64,000 bases of DNA, from positions 248,001 to 312,000 of the forward strand of contig NZ_QARE02000002.1 in assembly GCF_003052515.2 (NCBI RefSeq), in the 5' to 3' direction. Positions 31,280-40,250 of this stretch are shown here, in pieces. Positions within the stretch are counted from its first letter, which is position 1. Each line of letters begins with the position of its first letter. The translations under genes and the position numbers were made by a program. The stretch is from Pseudomonas sp. RIT409. GTDB lineage: Bacteria > Pseudomonadota > Gammaproteobacteria > Pseudomonadales > Pseudomonadaceae. The notes beneath the pieces were generated by a model. The model searched no databases and was not told the DNA's origin. It saw only the letters and a program-made list of their open reading frames with translations.

Positions 31280-32581
31280 ATGCGCGTGCTGGTCCTTGGA
31301 AGTGGCGTAATCGGTGTTACCAGTGCTTACTACCTGGCCCGGGCAGGTTTCGAGGTGACGGTCGTCGACCGTCAACCTGCCGCTGCCATGGAGACCAGTT
31401 TCGCCAACGCCGGGCAAGTCTCGCCGGGCTATGCATCGCCTTGGGCGGCGCCGGGCGTGCCGCTCAAGGCCATCAAATGGTTGCTGCAGCGCCATGCGCC
31501 ACTGGCCATCAAGGCCACCGGCGATGTGAACCAGCACCTGTGGATGGCGCAAATGCTGCGTAACTGCACGCAGAGTCGTTACGCAGTGAACAAAGAGCGC
31601 ATGGTCAGGCTGTCCGAATACAGCCGTGACTGCCTCGACGAACTGCGTGCCGAGACCGGTATCGCCTACGAGGGCCGCACTCTGGGTACCACCCAGCTGT
31701 TCCGTACCCAGGAACAATTGGATAACGCCGCCAAAGACATCGCCGTGCTAGAGCAGGCCGGTGTGCCCTACGAGGTGCTTGACCGTGAGGGCATCGCGCG
31801 TGTCGAACCGGCGTTGGCGGGCGTTAGCCATATCCTCAGTGGCGCGCTGCGCTTGCCTAACGATCAGACCGGCGATTGCCAACTGTTCACGACGCGTCTC
31901 GCCGAGATGTGTGTGAAGTTAGGCGTTGAATTCCGTTTCGGCCAGTCCATCGAGTCGATCGATTTCGCGGGCGATCGAATCAATGGCGTGCGGGTCAACG
32001 GTCAATTGGAAACCGCCGATCGCTACGTCTTGGCGCTGGGCAGCTATTCGCCACAACTGCTCAAGCCGCTGGGCATCAAAGCCCCGGTTTATCCGCTCAA
32101 GGGTTATTCGTTGACGGTGCCGATCACCCGCCCTGACATGGCGCCGACTTCGACCATCCTTGACGAGACTTACAAAGTTGCCATCACCCGTTTCGACAAC
32201 CGCATCCGGGTCGGCGGTATGGCAGAAATCGCGGGTTTCGATCTCTCGTTGAATCCGCGTCGGCGGGAAACGCTGGAGATGATCGTCAACGACCTCTATC
32301 CTCAGGGCGGCGATCTGAGCGAAGCCAGTTTCTGGACCGGCTTGCGTCCGACCACCCCGGATGGCACGCCTATCGTCGGCGCCACGCCCTATCGCAACCT
32401 TTTTCTGAACACCGGCCACGGCACGCTGGGCTGGACCATGGCGTGCGGCTCCGGTCGTTTGCTCGCTGATCTGATCGCCCGCAGAAAGCCGCAGATCAGT
32501 GCCGAAGGCCTCGATATTTCCCGCTACGGAAGCTCCAAGGAGATCGCCCGACATGTCAGTACAACGCCAGCTCACCAATGA
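31280..32581 (+). CDS. dadA: D-amino acid dehydrogenase small subunit
   Basis: A 433-residue membrane-associated flavoprotein oxidising D-alanine to pyruvate, with electrons passed to the respiratory chain. The FAD motif is [19 protein letters not shown] at residues 4-22. [15 protein letters not shown] and the C-terminal [16 protein letters not shown] are typical of DadA. The ATG at 31280 is preferred to the start of an upstream frame. The downstream ridA homologue starts inside its end (29-bp overlap). Divergent from lrp. Confidence 0.97.
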   Translation: MRVLVLGSGVIGVTSAYYLARAGFEVTVVDRQPAAAMETSFANAGQVSPGYASPWAAPGVPLKAIKWLLQRHAPLAIKATGDVNQHLWMAQMLRNCTQSRYAVNKERMVRLSEYSRDCLDELRAETGIAYEGRTLGTTQLFRTQEQLDNAAKDIAVLEQAGVPYEVLDREGIARVEPALAGVSHILSGALRLPNDQTGDCQLFTTRLAEMCVKLGVEFRFGQSIESIDFAGDRINGVRVNGQLETADRYVLALGSYSPQLLKPLGIKAPVYPLKGYSLTVPITRPDMAPTSTILDETYKVAITRFDNRIRVGGMAEIAGFDLSLNPRRRETLEMIVNDLYPQGGDLSEASFWTGLRPTTPDGTPIVGATPYRNLFLNTGHGTLGWTMACGSGRLLADLIARRKPQISAEGLDISRYGSSKEIARHVSTTPAHQ

Positions 32582-32906
32582 GCGCATGAGCCAGATCGTC
32601 GCCCACAACGGCACCCTGTACCTCGCCGGGCAAGTGGCTAACGATCTGAATGCGGGAATCGAACAGCAGACCCGTGAGACGCTCGGCAATATCGAGCGTC
32701 TGCTTGACCTCGCCGGGACCGACACCACCCGGTTGTTATCGGTGACGATTTATCTGAAGGACATCGAGGCGCATTTCGCCGCGATGAACAGCGTGTGGGA
32801 TACCTGGCTGCCAAAGGGCGTTGCACCTGCGCGTGCAACCGTTGAGGCGAAGATGGCCGCCCCGAACGTGCTGATCGAGATCTCGGTGATCGCTGCACTG
32901 CCGTAA
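32553..32906 (+). CDS. RidA-family deaminase of the dad operon
   Basis: A 117-residue RidA-family protein with the active arginine R94 in APARATVEA and acidic E109 near the C-terminus. It is distinct from ridA at 4774. Placed between dadA and dadX, it could hydrolyse the imino acid released by DadA or enamine by-products of the PLP racemase. It overlaps dadA by 29 bp in a different frame, implying coupled translation. PAO1 has the same order. Confidence 0.9.
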   Translation: MSVQRQLTNERMSQIVAHNGTLYLAGQVANDLNAGIEQQTRETLGNIERLLDLAGTDTTRLLSVTIYLKDIEAHFAAMNSVWDTWLPKGVAPARATVEAKMAAPNVLIEISVIAALP

Positions 32907-32915
32907 CGCCTTACC

Positions 32916-33002
32916 TGTAGGAGCGCGCTTGCCCGCGATGACGTCATGCCTGCCGTATCGGCGTTGACTGACAGGACGCATCGCGGGCGAGCGCGCTCCT
33001 AC
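32916..33002. repeat. REPIN inside the dad operon
   Basis: The inverted REP pair (32916-32940 and 32979-33002) is nearly intact, with the core GCGCGCTTGCCCGCGATG and its complement. It lies between the RidA-family gene and dadX, ending 32 bp before the dadX ATG. The hairpin may lower downstream expression or protect the upstream mRNA. Confidence 0.88.
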
Positions 33003-33034
33003 CGTTCAAAAACTCTCAGACTAGAAGCCCCACC

Positions 33035-34108
33035 ATGCGTCCAGCCCGCGCCCTCATTGACCTCCAGGCGTTACGCCACAACTATCAGTTGGCCCGCGAA
33101 ACCGCTGGTGCCAAGGCTCTTGCCGTGATCAAGGCCGATGCGTACGGACATGGTGCGGTGCGCGTCGCTCAGGCGCTGCAAAGCGAAGCCGATGGTTTTG
33201 CCGTCGCGTGTATCGAGGAAGCGCTGGAGCTGCGCCAAGCCGGCATTCGTGCGCCCATCCTGTTGTTGGAGGGTTTTTTCGAGGCCGACGAGCTGGCGCT
33301 GATCGTCGAGCATGAGTTCTGGTGCGTCGTACACTCGATGTGGCAAGTGGAGGCCATCGAGCACGCTCCTGCCGGCAAGCCACTGAACATCTGGTTAAAG
33401 ATGGATTCAGGCATGCACAGAGTCGGCGTGCACCCCGACGAGTATCAATCGGCTTACCACCGGCTGCTGGCCACGGGCAAGGTTGCCAGCGTCGTACTGA
33501 TGACTCACTTCGCCCGTGCCGATGAGCTGGGCAGCGGGCGCACCGACGAACAAGTGGCGATTTTCCAGTCGGCTCGGGAAGGGTTGGCGGCCCAGGTCAG
33601 TCTGCGCAATTCGCCGGGGGTGATGGGCTGGCCAACCGTGCCGAGCGATTGGGTGCGCCCCGGGATCATGCTGTACGGCGCGACGCCTTTCGACCAAGCG
33701 CAATCGGTAGCGGACCGTCTGCAGCCAGTCATGACCCTGGAGTCTCGTGTCATCTGCGTGCGCGAGCTGCCCGCAGGCGAGCCGGTGGGCTACGGCGGGG
33801 CATTCGTGACCGATCGCGCCATGCGCATCGGCGTCGTGGCGATGGGGTACGCGGACGGTTATCCCCGCCAGGCGCCTACCGGCACGCCGGTCGCGGTTGA
33901 GGGCCAGCGCAGTCAGTTGCTGGGTCGGGTCTCGATGGACATGCTGTGCGTCGACCTGACCGACGTACCGACGGCAGGCGTAGGCAGCCGTGTCGAATTG
34001 TGGGGTAAGCAGGTGCTTGCCAGCGATGTCGCGGCGAGCGCGGGCACCATCCCTTATCAGATATTCTGCAACCTGAAGCGGGTGCCAAGGCTCTATTCCG
34101 AAGCCTGA
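33035..34108 (+). CDS. dadX: Catabolic alanine racemase
   Basis: A 357-residue PLP racemase interconverting L- and D-alanine. The PLP lysine is in [11 protein letters not shown] (about residue 33) and the second catalytic base, Tyr, is in MGYADGYPR. The gene ends in [10 protein letters not shown], as in the family. It feeds D-alanine to DadA. The call DadX, not the biosynthetic Alr, rests on its place after dadA. Confidence 0.96.
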   Translation: MRPARALIDLQALRHNYQLARETAGAKALAVIKADAYGHGAVRVAQALQSEADGFAVACIEEALELRQAGIRAPILLLEGFFEADELALIVEHEFWCVVHSMWQVEAIEHAPAGKPLNIWLKMDSGMHRVGVHPDEYQSAYHRLLATGKVASVVLMTHFARADELGSGRTDEQVAIFQSAREGLAAQVSLRNSPGVMGWPTVPSDWVRPGIMLYGATPFDQAQSVADRLQPVMTLESRVICVRELPAGEPVGYGGAFVTDRAMRIGVVAMGYADGYPRQAPTGTPVAVEGQRSQLLGRVSMDMLCVDLTDVPTAGVGSRVELWGKQVLASDVAASAGTIPYQIFCNLKRVPRLYSEA

Positions 34109-34256
34109 CCGCTGCATCTCAACGCGTAGTGCGCGGCTGTTCGCGGCCGCCAGTCTTCCGGTCGATTCTCGATCTGCTCAAGTGTTGTAAATACTGAACG
34201 CTGTTGCCATGATGGCGGCCACGAGACCGTGCTTGACTATCAGGAGGACCCCCGCA

Positions 34257-34805
34257 TTGGACGTCGGTGAGCGACTGCAATCCATTCGCAAATTAAAAGG
34301 TCTGTCTCAACGTGAACTCGCCAAACGAGCGGGCGTGACCAACAGCACCATTTCCATGATCGAGAAAAACAGCGTGAGCCCGTCGATCAGCTCGTTGCGT
34401 AAGGTGCTGGGTGGCATTCCGATGTCCATGGTGGAGTTCTTTTCCGAAGAACTCGAACCCGAAAATCCGACGCAGGTCGTCTACAAAGCCAGCGAACTGA
34501 TCGATATTTCGGACGGCGCTGTCACCATGAAACTGGTGGGCAAATCCCATCCGGGCCGTGCCATTGCCTTTCTGACCGAGGTTTACCCACCCGGCGCCGA
34601 CACGGGTGAAGAAATGTTGGTTCACGAAGGTGAGGAGACCGGGATTCTGGTCGAAGGCCGGCTCGAACTGGTGGTGGGGATCGACACCTACGTGCTCGAA
34701 GCCGGCGACAGCTACTATTTCGAAAGCACGCGGCCCCATCGCTTCCGCAATCCGTTCGACGCACCTGCACGGCTGATCAGCGCCGCCACGCCTGCAAACT
34801 TCTGA
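34257..34805 (+). CDS. pauR: PauR, XRE-cupin repressor of polyamine catabolism
   Basis: A 182-residue regulator with an XRE HTH (residues 1-65, GERLQSIRKLKGLSQRELAKRAG) and a C-terminal cupin (about 105-180, including GEEMLVHEGEETGILVEG). It is near-identical in pattern to P. aeruginosa PauR (PA5301), which represses polyamine genes and responds to putrescine and cadaverine. The start is TTG at 34257, supported by AGGAGG 9 nt upstream; an ATG 16 codons further up lacks support. Likely targets in the window are kauB and the FAD oxidoreductase. Confidence 0.92.
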   Translation: MDVGERLQSIRKLKGLSQRELAKRAGVTNSTISMIEKNSVSPSISSLRKVLGGIPMSMVEFFSEELEPENPTQVVYKASELIDISDGAVTMKLVGKSHPGRAIAFLTEVYPPGADTGEEMLVHEGEETGILVEGRLELVVGIDTYVLEAGDSYYFESTRPHRFRNPFDAPARLISAATPANF

Positions 34806-34810
34806 GCCGC

Positions 34811-34833
34811 CCCGCCCGCATTCTGCGGGTGGG
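34811..34833 (+). terminator. Hairpin after pauR
   Basis: A 10-bp stem (CCCGCCCGCA / TGCGGGTGGG, one G-U pair) with a 3-nt loop, 5 bp after the pauR stop. No T-tract follows, so termination is uncertain. Confidence 0.4.
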
Positions 34834-34948
34834 CCAGGTCAACCCCGCTCCTTGAACGACCGACACCCTACGGGGCACCCGCTATACTTTCGCAACCTGC
34901 GGCTGACCAAGACCGCGGTAGCGTCATAGCCACCGTGAGGGTGAAAGC

Positions 34949-35371
34949 GTGAACCTCAATAATAAGATCCTGGCTGTCATCGCACTGCTTGCCTGGTGGG
35001 TGTTCGCTGCACAGGCCTCCTCTAGGGATGATCTCGCCAAGCGACTCGAACCGGTCGGCCAAGTCTGTATTCAGGGTAAGGAATGCCCAGGTATGGACGT
35101 CGCCGCGACAGCGGGCAGCACGGGTGGGGCCAAATCGCCGGACGATGTCATTGGTAAGCACTGCAACGCCTGCCATGGTGCGGGCCTGCTTGGGGCGCCC
35201 AAGATCGGTGACAGCGCCGATTGGAGCAAACGCGCCAAGGAACAGGGCGGCCTTGATGGCCTGCTGGCCAAAGCCATCACCGGCATCAACTCCATGCCCC
35301 CCAAAGGCACCTGCGCCGACTGTTCGGACGACGATTTGAAGGGCGCGATCAAGAAAATGTCCGGGCTGTAA
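34949..35371 (+). CDS. cycB: Cytochrome c5
   Basis: A 140-residue exported c-type cytochrome. The signal peptide (about 1-23, ending QAS) precedes a haem-binding CNACH motif near residue 72; SMPPKG supplies the likely axial Met. Extra cysteines (CIQGKEC, CADCSDDD) match the cytochrome c5 disulfide pattern. It is a periplasmic electron carrier. The start is GTG at 34949 with GAGGGTG upstream. Confidence 0.88.
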   Translation: MNLNNKILAVIALLAWWVFAAQASSRDDLAKRLEPVGQVCIQGKECPGMDVAATAGSTGGAKSPDDVIGKHCNACHGAGLLGAPKIGDSADWSKRAKEQGGLDGLLAKAITGINSMPPKGTCADCSDDDLKGAIKKMSGL

Positions 35372-35404
35372 CGCCCTCTGCCCCCTCACCAGAAGCGAGG
35401 TGCC

Positions 35405-35707
35405 ATGTTCAGAAAATCACTGATGCTTTCAGGGCTTTCGTTGCTGATGTTCATGGGCGTGGCCAACGCGACCATGCGCTGCGGGACGGCGTTGATCAGC
35501 TTGGGTGATACCGCGAGCGTGGTCCGCGAGAAGTGCGGGGCACCTGACAAAAGCGAAGAGCAGGAGCCTGTCGCACGTATCAATGGCGTGCCACGTATGA
35601 ATGCTGCGAAGGTGAGTTTCTGGATCTACGGTCCCCGCAATGGCGCCTTTCAGCACCTGAAATTCATTGAGGACAAGCTGGTTGCGATCGATACTCGGCG
35701 GGACTGA
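35405..35707 (+). CDS. DUF2845 domain-containing exported protein
   Basis: A 100-residue protein with a signal peptide (about 1-22, ending NAT). MRCGTALISLGDTASVVREKCGAPDK is the DUF2845 pattern, with two cysteines that may pair. Probably periplasmic; function unknown. It lies 33 bp after cycB. Confidence 0.8.
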   Translation: MFRKSLMLSGLSLLMFMGVANATMRCGTALISLGDTASVVREKCGAPDKSEEQEPVARINGVPRMNAAKVSFWIYGPRNGAFQHLKFIEDKLVAIDTRRD

Positions 35708-35809
35708 TCTGCACGCCATAGTGGCCTACGGGTAGAATCAAAAGCCGTGCAGCAATTCCTCTCCATCCCCGGTCCAACCTCCATCGAATAACAATCCAGG
35801 AGAGGCCGG

Positions 35810-37732
35810 ATGCCGCATTCCTGCTCGATCGAGCAAGCCGTCGATCATGTACTGGCCGTACTGCCTGCGCACATTCGCATGGGCATGCCGTTAGGGCTGG
35901 GCAAGCCCAATCGCTTTGCCAATGCGCTGTACAACCGGATCAAATCCCTGCCTGACCGACAACTGACGATCTACACCGCGCTGTGCCTGGGCCGACCGAA
36001 CGCGGGCGATGGTTTGCAGGGCCGCTTTCTTGAGCCGTTTCTGGAGCGCGTTTTTGGCGACTACCCCGAGCTTGACTTCCTCACTGACCTGCACAAAGGC
36101 ATCCTCCCGCCGCACGTGCATGTAGAGCAGTTCTTCATGCAGCCCGGCAGCCTGCTGGGCAGCGCACCGGCGCAACAGGACTATGTGAGCAGTAACTACA
36201 GCCATGCGGCGCGGGACATCAACGCCAATGGCGTGAACCTGATCGCGCAACTGGTGGCCCATGATGCGCAACGCCCGGATCATTTGAGCCTGTGCTGCAA
36301 CCCCGATATCACCCTCGATTTGCTGCCCATGCTGGAAAAGCGTAGGGCCGCAGGTGAGCCGGTCCTGGTGTTGGGTCATGTGCATGACGATCTCCCTTAT
36401 ATGCCGGGCGATGCCGAGGTGAGCGTCGACACCTTCGACCTGCTGATCGATTTTGAAGAGCGCAGCACGCTGTTCTCGACACCCAATATGCCGGTGGGTA
36501 CCCAAGATCACTTTATCGGCTTGTATGCCAGTACGTTGGTGCGCGACGGCGGCACGTTGCAGATCGGTATCGGTTCGATGGGCGATGCGCTGACCGCCGC
36601 ATTGCTCGCTCGCCAGGCTAACAATGAGAGCTACCGCGCGTGCCTTTCTGAGCTGGACGGGATTTCTACCTGGAAACCCCTGATCGAACGCGAGGGCGGG
36701 GTCTCGCCTTTTGCGCAAGGCCTGTATGGGTGCAGCGAAATGCTGGTCAACGGTCTGTTGGTGCTGCTCGACGCCGGGATTATCCGGCGTAAGGTTTACC
36801 CCGATGTCGAGCGACAGACGTTAGCCAATGCCGGAGCCTTGGACGAGTCGCTGCATGGCGATGGCGTTTCGATTCATGGCGGGTTCTTTCTGGGGCCGCG
36901 CAGCTTTTACGAGCGGCTTCGGGAGCTTTCTTCCGAGCAAAAAGCCCAGATCGACATGACGGCGATCAGCTACATCAACGAGTTGTATGGCGATGAAACG
37001 TTGAAACGCCTGCAACGGCGGGACGCGCGGTTCATCAACAGTGCATTTACGGTCACGTTGCTCGGCGCCGCGGTGTCGGATCAGCTTGAAGACGGCCGGG
37101 TGGTCAGTGGTGTGGGTGGGCAGTACAACTTCGTCGCGCAAGGCCATGCGCTGGAGGGCGCGCGTTCGATTCTGATCTTGCGCAGTTGGCGTGAGTCGGG
37201 CGGGGAGGTCAGTTCGAACATTGTATGGGAATACGGTCATGCGACGATTCCCCGGCATTTGCGCGACATTGTCATTACCGAATACGGCATTGCCGACTTG
37301 CGAGGCAAGACGGATGCAGGCGTGATTGAGGCGCTGCTGAATATCACCGATTCACGCTTTCAGCAGGGGTTGATCGACCAGGCGCAGAAAGCGGGCAAAT
37401 TGCCCAAGAGCTTTCGTCTCGACCCGTTGTTCAGCCAGAACACCCCTGAGCGGCTCAAGGTGATCCGTGATGAGTTTCCATCGCTGTTCGTGGAGTATCC
37501 GTTAGGCAGTGATTTCACTGCCGAAGAACGTGACCTGCTACGGGCGCTGAACTGGCTGAAGAGCAAATTCAAGCTCAGTGAACTCCTCGACTTGGGCAAG
37601 GCGACACTGGAAGCGCCGGAGCCGGGGGCGTTCCCGGAACACCTTAAGCGTATGGGGTTGAGCGAGCCGCAAGGGTTGCGCGAGGAGTTGTATCAGCGCT
37701 TGTTGTTGGCGGGATTGCACGCGACGACTTGA
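35810..37732 (+). CDS. Acetyl-CoA hydrolase/transferase family protein
   Basis: A 640-residue class I CoA-transferase-type enzyme. Family stretches include GIGSMGDALTAALLARQ, SVFTV-like INSAFTVTLLGAAVSDQ, GVGGQYNFVAQ and VTEYGIADLRGKTD. It may hydrolyse an acyl-CoA or move CoA between carboxylates; the acyl group cannot be told. It is longer than the roughly 500-residue acetate:succinate CoA-transferases, with extra N- and C-terminal segments. The ATG at 35810 has AGGAGAGG upstream. Confidence 0.85.
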   Translation: MPHSCSIEQAVDHVLAVLPAHIRMGMPLGLGKPNRFANALYNRIKSLPDRQLTIYTALCLGRPNAGDGLQGRFLEPFLERVFGDYPELDFLTDLHKGILPPHVHVEQFFMQPGSLLGSAPAQQDYVSSNYSHAARDINANGVNLIAQLVAHDAQRPDHLSLCCNPDITLDLLPMLEKRRAAGEPVLVLGHVHDDLPYMPGDAEVSVDTFDLLIDFEERSTLFSTPNMPVGTQDHFIGLYASTLVRDGGTLQIGIGSMGDALTAALLARQANNESYRACLSELDGISTWKPLIEREGGVSPFAQGLYGCSEMLVNGLLVLLDAGIIRRKVYPDVERQTLANAGALDESLHGDGVSIHGGFFLGPRSFYERLRELSSEQKAQIDMTAISYINELYGDETLKRLQRRDARFINSAFTVTLLGAAVSDQLEDGRVVSGVGGQYNFVAQGHALEGARSILILRSWRESGGEVSSNIVWEYGHATIPRHLRDIVITEYGIADLRGKTDAGVIEALLNITDSRFQQGLIDQAQKAGKLPKSFRLDPLFSQNTPERLKVIRDEFPSLFVEYPLGSDFTAEERDLLRALNWLKSKFKLSELLDLGKATLEAPEPGAFPEHLKRMGLSEPQGLREELYQRLLLAGLHATT

Positions 37733-37764
37733 CCAAGGCGCTGCTGCAAGGAAAGGCATTAACG

Positions 37765-38580
37765 TCAGGACAGGGTTTTGACGATCAACAGCCCTGCCGC
37801 CACAAACCCGGTCACCGCGAACAGCTGCTGCAACCTTGGCCCGGCGAGAAACCGCGCCACCTGCCGTCCTGCAATCAACCCCACCACCGCACCTGCCGCA
37901 AACGGCACGCCCACAGCCCAGTGCATCAGCCCGCTCACACTGGCGCTGATGACGCTGCCCATGGACACCAGCGCAATCACGGCCAGTGACGTTGCGACGA
38001 TGCTTTTCATGTCCAGATCGGTGTAACGGGTCAGGGCCGGGATGATCACGAAACCTCCACCCACTCCCAGCAAGCCCGACAACAACCCTGATAGCACACC
38101 GGTAATGGCGAGCGCGCGGGCACAGGGCAGGGTCCAGCGCAGCCGACCTTCCAAAGGATTGAGCACGCACGGCAAAAAGTCAGCCCGCGCTGGCGGCTTG
38201 CCGTGATGCAGTTCGTGCGCGGCCTTGCGGTAGATGCGGGTGCAGGCGTAAACCAACATCAGCGAAAAACCCACTGCCAGCGGTGTATTAGGCAGTTGAT
38301 GCGCCAGCCACAAGCCCAGTGGCGTGAAACAGATGCCGATGCTGGCGATGAACAGCGCGGCTCGGTAACGCACGATGCCCTGCCGCAAGCCCAGCAATGC
38401 GCCCACGGCCGCAGCCAGGCCTACCGCCAGCAGACCCACCGGCGCGGCTTCGACCATCGAAAGTCCCAGCCCAAAAACCAGCAGCGGCACCGCGAGAATC
38501 CCGCCGCCTGCGCCTGTCAGGGCAAGTACGGCACCCATGATCGTACCGAGGCCGGCTCCGATCAGTTCGTGTTCTGTCAT
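37765..38580 (-). CDS. TauE/SafE family sulfite exporter
   Basis: A 271-residue membrane protein with about eight helices. The N-terminal GxGxGG-rich segment (GAVLALTGAGGGILAVPLL) and the repeated form GVGGGFVIIPALT are the TauE/SafE internal repeats. It probably exports sulfite or an organosulfonate. It overlaps the upstream persulfide-dioxygenase-like gene by 4 bp, so the two are translationally coupled and likely act together. Confidence 0.88.
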   Translation of the reverse strand: MTEHELIGAGLGTIMGAVLALTGAGGGILAVPLLVFGLGLSMVEAAPVGLLAVGLAAAVGALLGLRQGIVRYRAALFIASIGICFTPLGLWLAHQLPNTPLAVGFSLMLVYACTRIYRKAAHELHHGKPPARADFLPCVLNPLEGRLRWTLPCARALAITGVLSGLLSGLLGVGGGFVIIPALTRYTDLDMKSIVATSLAVIALVSMGSVISASVSGLMHWAVGVPFAAGAVVGLIAGRQVARFLAGPRLQQLFAVTGFVAAGLLIVKTLS

Positions 38581-39461
38581 AGGGCGTTGATCGGCACCTT
38601 CAGATAGCTCACACCGTTGTCCTCCGGCTCCGGCATCTGCCCGCCGCGCATGTTGATCTGCACCGACGGCAGGATCAACACCGGCATGTCCAATGTCGCA
38701 TCGCGCTTTTCACGCATCTCGACGAAGGCGTCCTCATCGATGCCTTCGCGGATATGGATGTTGTTGGCGCGCTGTTCGGCGACGGTCGTCATGTACATCA
38801 GCTCCCGGCCATTGGGCAGGTAGTCATGGCACATGAACAGGCGAGTTTGCGGCGGCAGGCTGAGAATCCGACCAATCGAACGGTAGAGCACACGCGCATC
38901 GGCGCCAGGGAAGTCGCAGCGCGCCGTTCCATAATCGGGCATGAACAGGGTGTCGCCGACGAAGGCCACCGTCTCGTCGCCCCCTTCGATCAGATACGTC
39001 ATGCAGGCCGGGGTGTGGCCGGGCGTGTGCATCGCCCGGGCGTTCAGGGAACCGATCCGGAAGTGCGCATCATCGTCCAGCAGCCGGTCGAACTGGCTGC
39101 CGTCGCGCGCGAACTCGCCTTTGGCATTGAACAGCGTGCCAAACACCTTTTGCACCCGAGTGATGTGGCTGCCGATGGCGACCGTGCCGCCGAGTTGCTC
39201 CTTGAGGTACGCCGCGGCGGAGATATGATCGGCATGGACGTGGGTTTCCAGAATCCATTCCACGGACACATTCCGCTCGCGGACTCGGGCGATCAGCTTG
39301 TCGGCGGACTCGGTCCTGGTGCGGCCGGATTTGGGGTCGTAGTCCAGCACGCTGTCGATGAGGGCGGCCTTTGCGGTCGAGCGGTCTACGACCAAATAGC
39401 TGATGGTCGATGTCTGCGAGTCGAAGAAGGCTTCGATGCTCAGTTTTTCGCCAATGATCAT
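38577..39461 (-). CDS. MBL-fold metallo-hydrolase, persulfide dioxygenase-like (ETHE1/Blh type)
   Basis: A 294-residue metallo-beta-lactamase-fold protein. Metal ligands are visible in ETHVHADH, HTPGHTPACM and FVGDTLF, and in MCHDYLPNG. The HVHADH form and length fit ETHE1/Blh persulfide dioxygenases, which oxidise glutathione persulfide to sulfite. The overlapping TauE/SafE exporter supports a sulfide-detoxification pair. No BigR-type repressor gene adjoins it. The ATG at 39461 with GGAG upstream was chosen over a long upstream extension through repeats. Confidence 0.82.
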   Translation of the reverse strand: MIIGEKLSIEAFFDSQTSTISYLVVDRSTAKAALIDSVLDYDPKSGRTRTESADKLIARVRERNVSVEWILETHVHADHISAAAYLKEQLGGTVAIGSHITRVQKVFGTLFNAKGEFARDGSQFDRLLDDDAHFRIGSLNARAMHTPGHTPACMTYLIEGGDETVAFVGDTLFMPDYGTARCDFPGADARVLYRSIGRILSLPPQTRLFMCHDYLPNGRELMYMTTVAEQRANNIHIREGIDEDAFVEMREKRDATLDMPVLILPSVQINMRGGQMPEPEDNGVSYLKVPINAL

Positions 39462-39478
39462 AAGATGTCTCCATTCTC

Positions 39479-39626
39479 TGTGGGAGCGTGGCTTGTCTCT
39501 GGGCGGCAATTGGACGATCTGGCGCGAAGCGGCAGCAAATCTTGCCTCCGCGGTATACCTGGTTATCGCAGCGCTTGATTTTACGACGACTTCGTCGCCG
39601 ATCGCGGGACAAGCCACGCTCCTACA
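39479..39626. repeat. Dispersed inverted repeat, second REP class
   Basis: TGTGGGAGCGTGGCTTGTC (39479-39497) and its near-exact complement (39608-39626) flank about 110 bp that contain a CGACGA/TCGTCG hairpin. The arm differs from the GCGCGCTTGCCCGC class found elsewhere in the window. It fills most of the 180-bp gap between xpt and the persulfide-dioxygenase gene. Confidence 0.75.
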
Positions 39627-39641
39627 GCGTGCGTCGATAGG

Positions 39642-40250
<609 letters not shown>

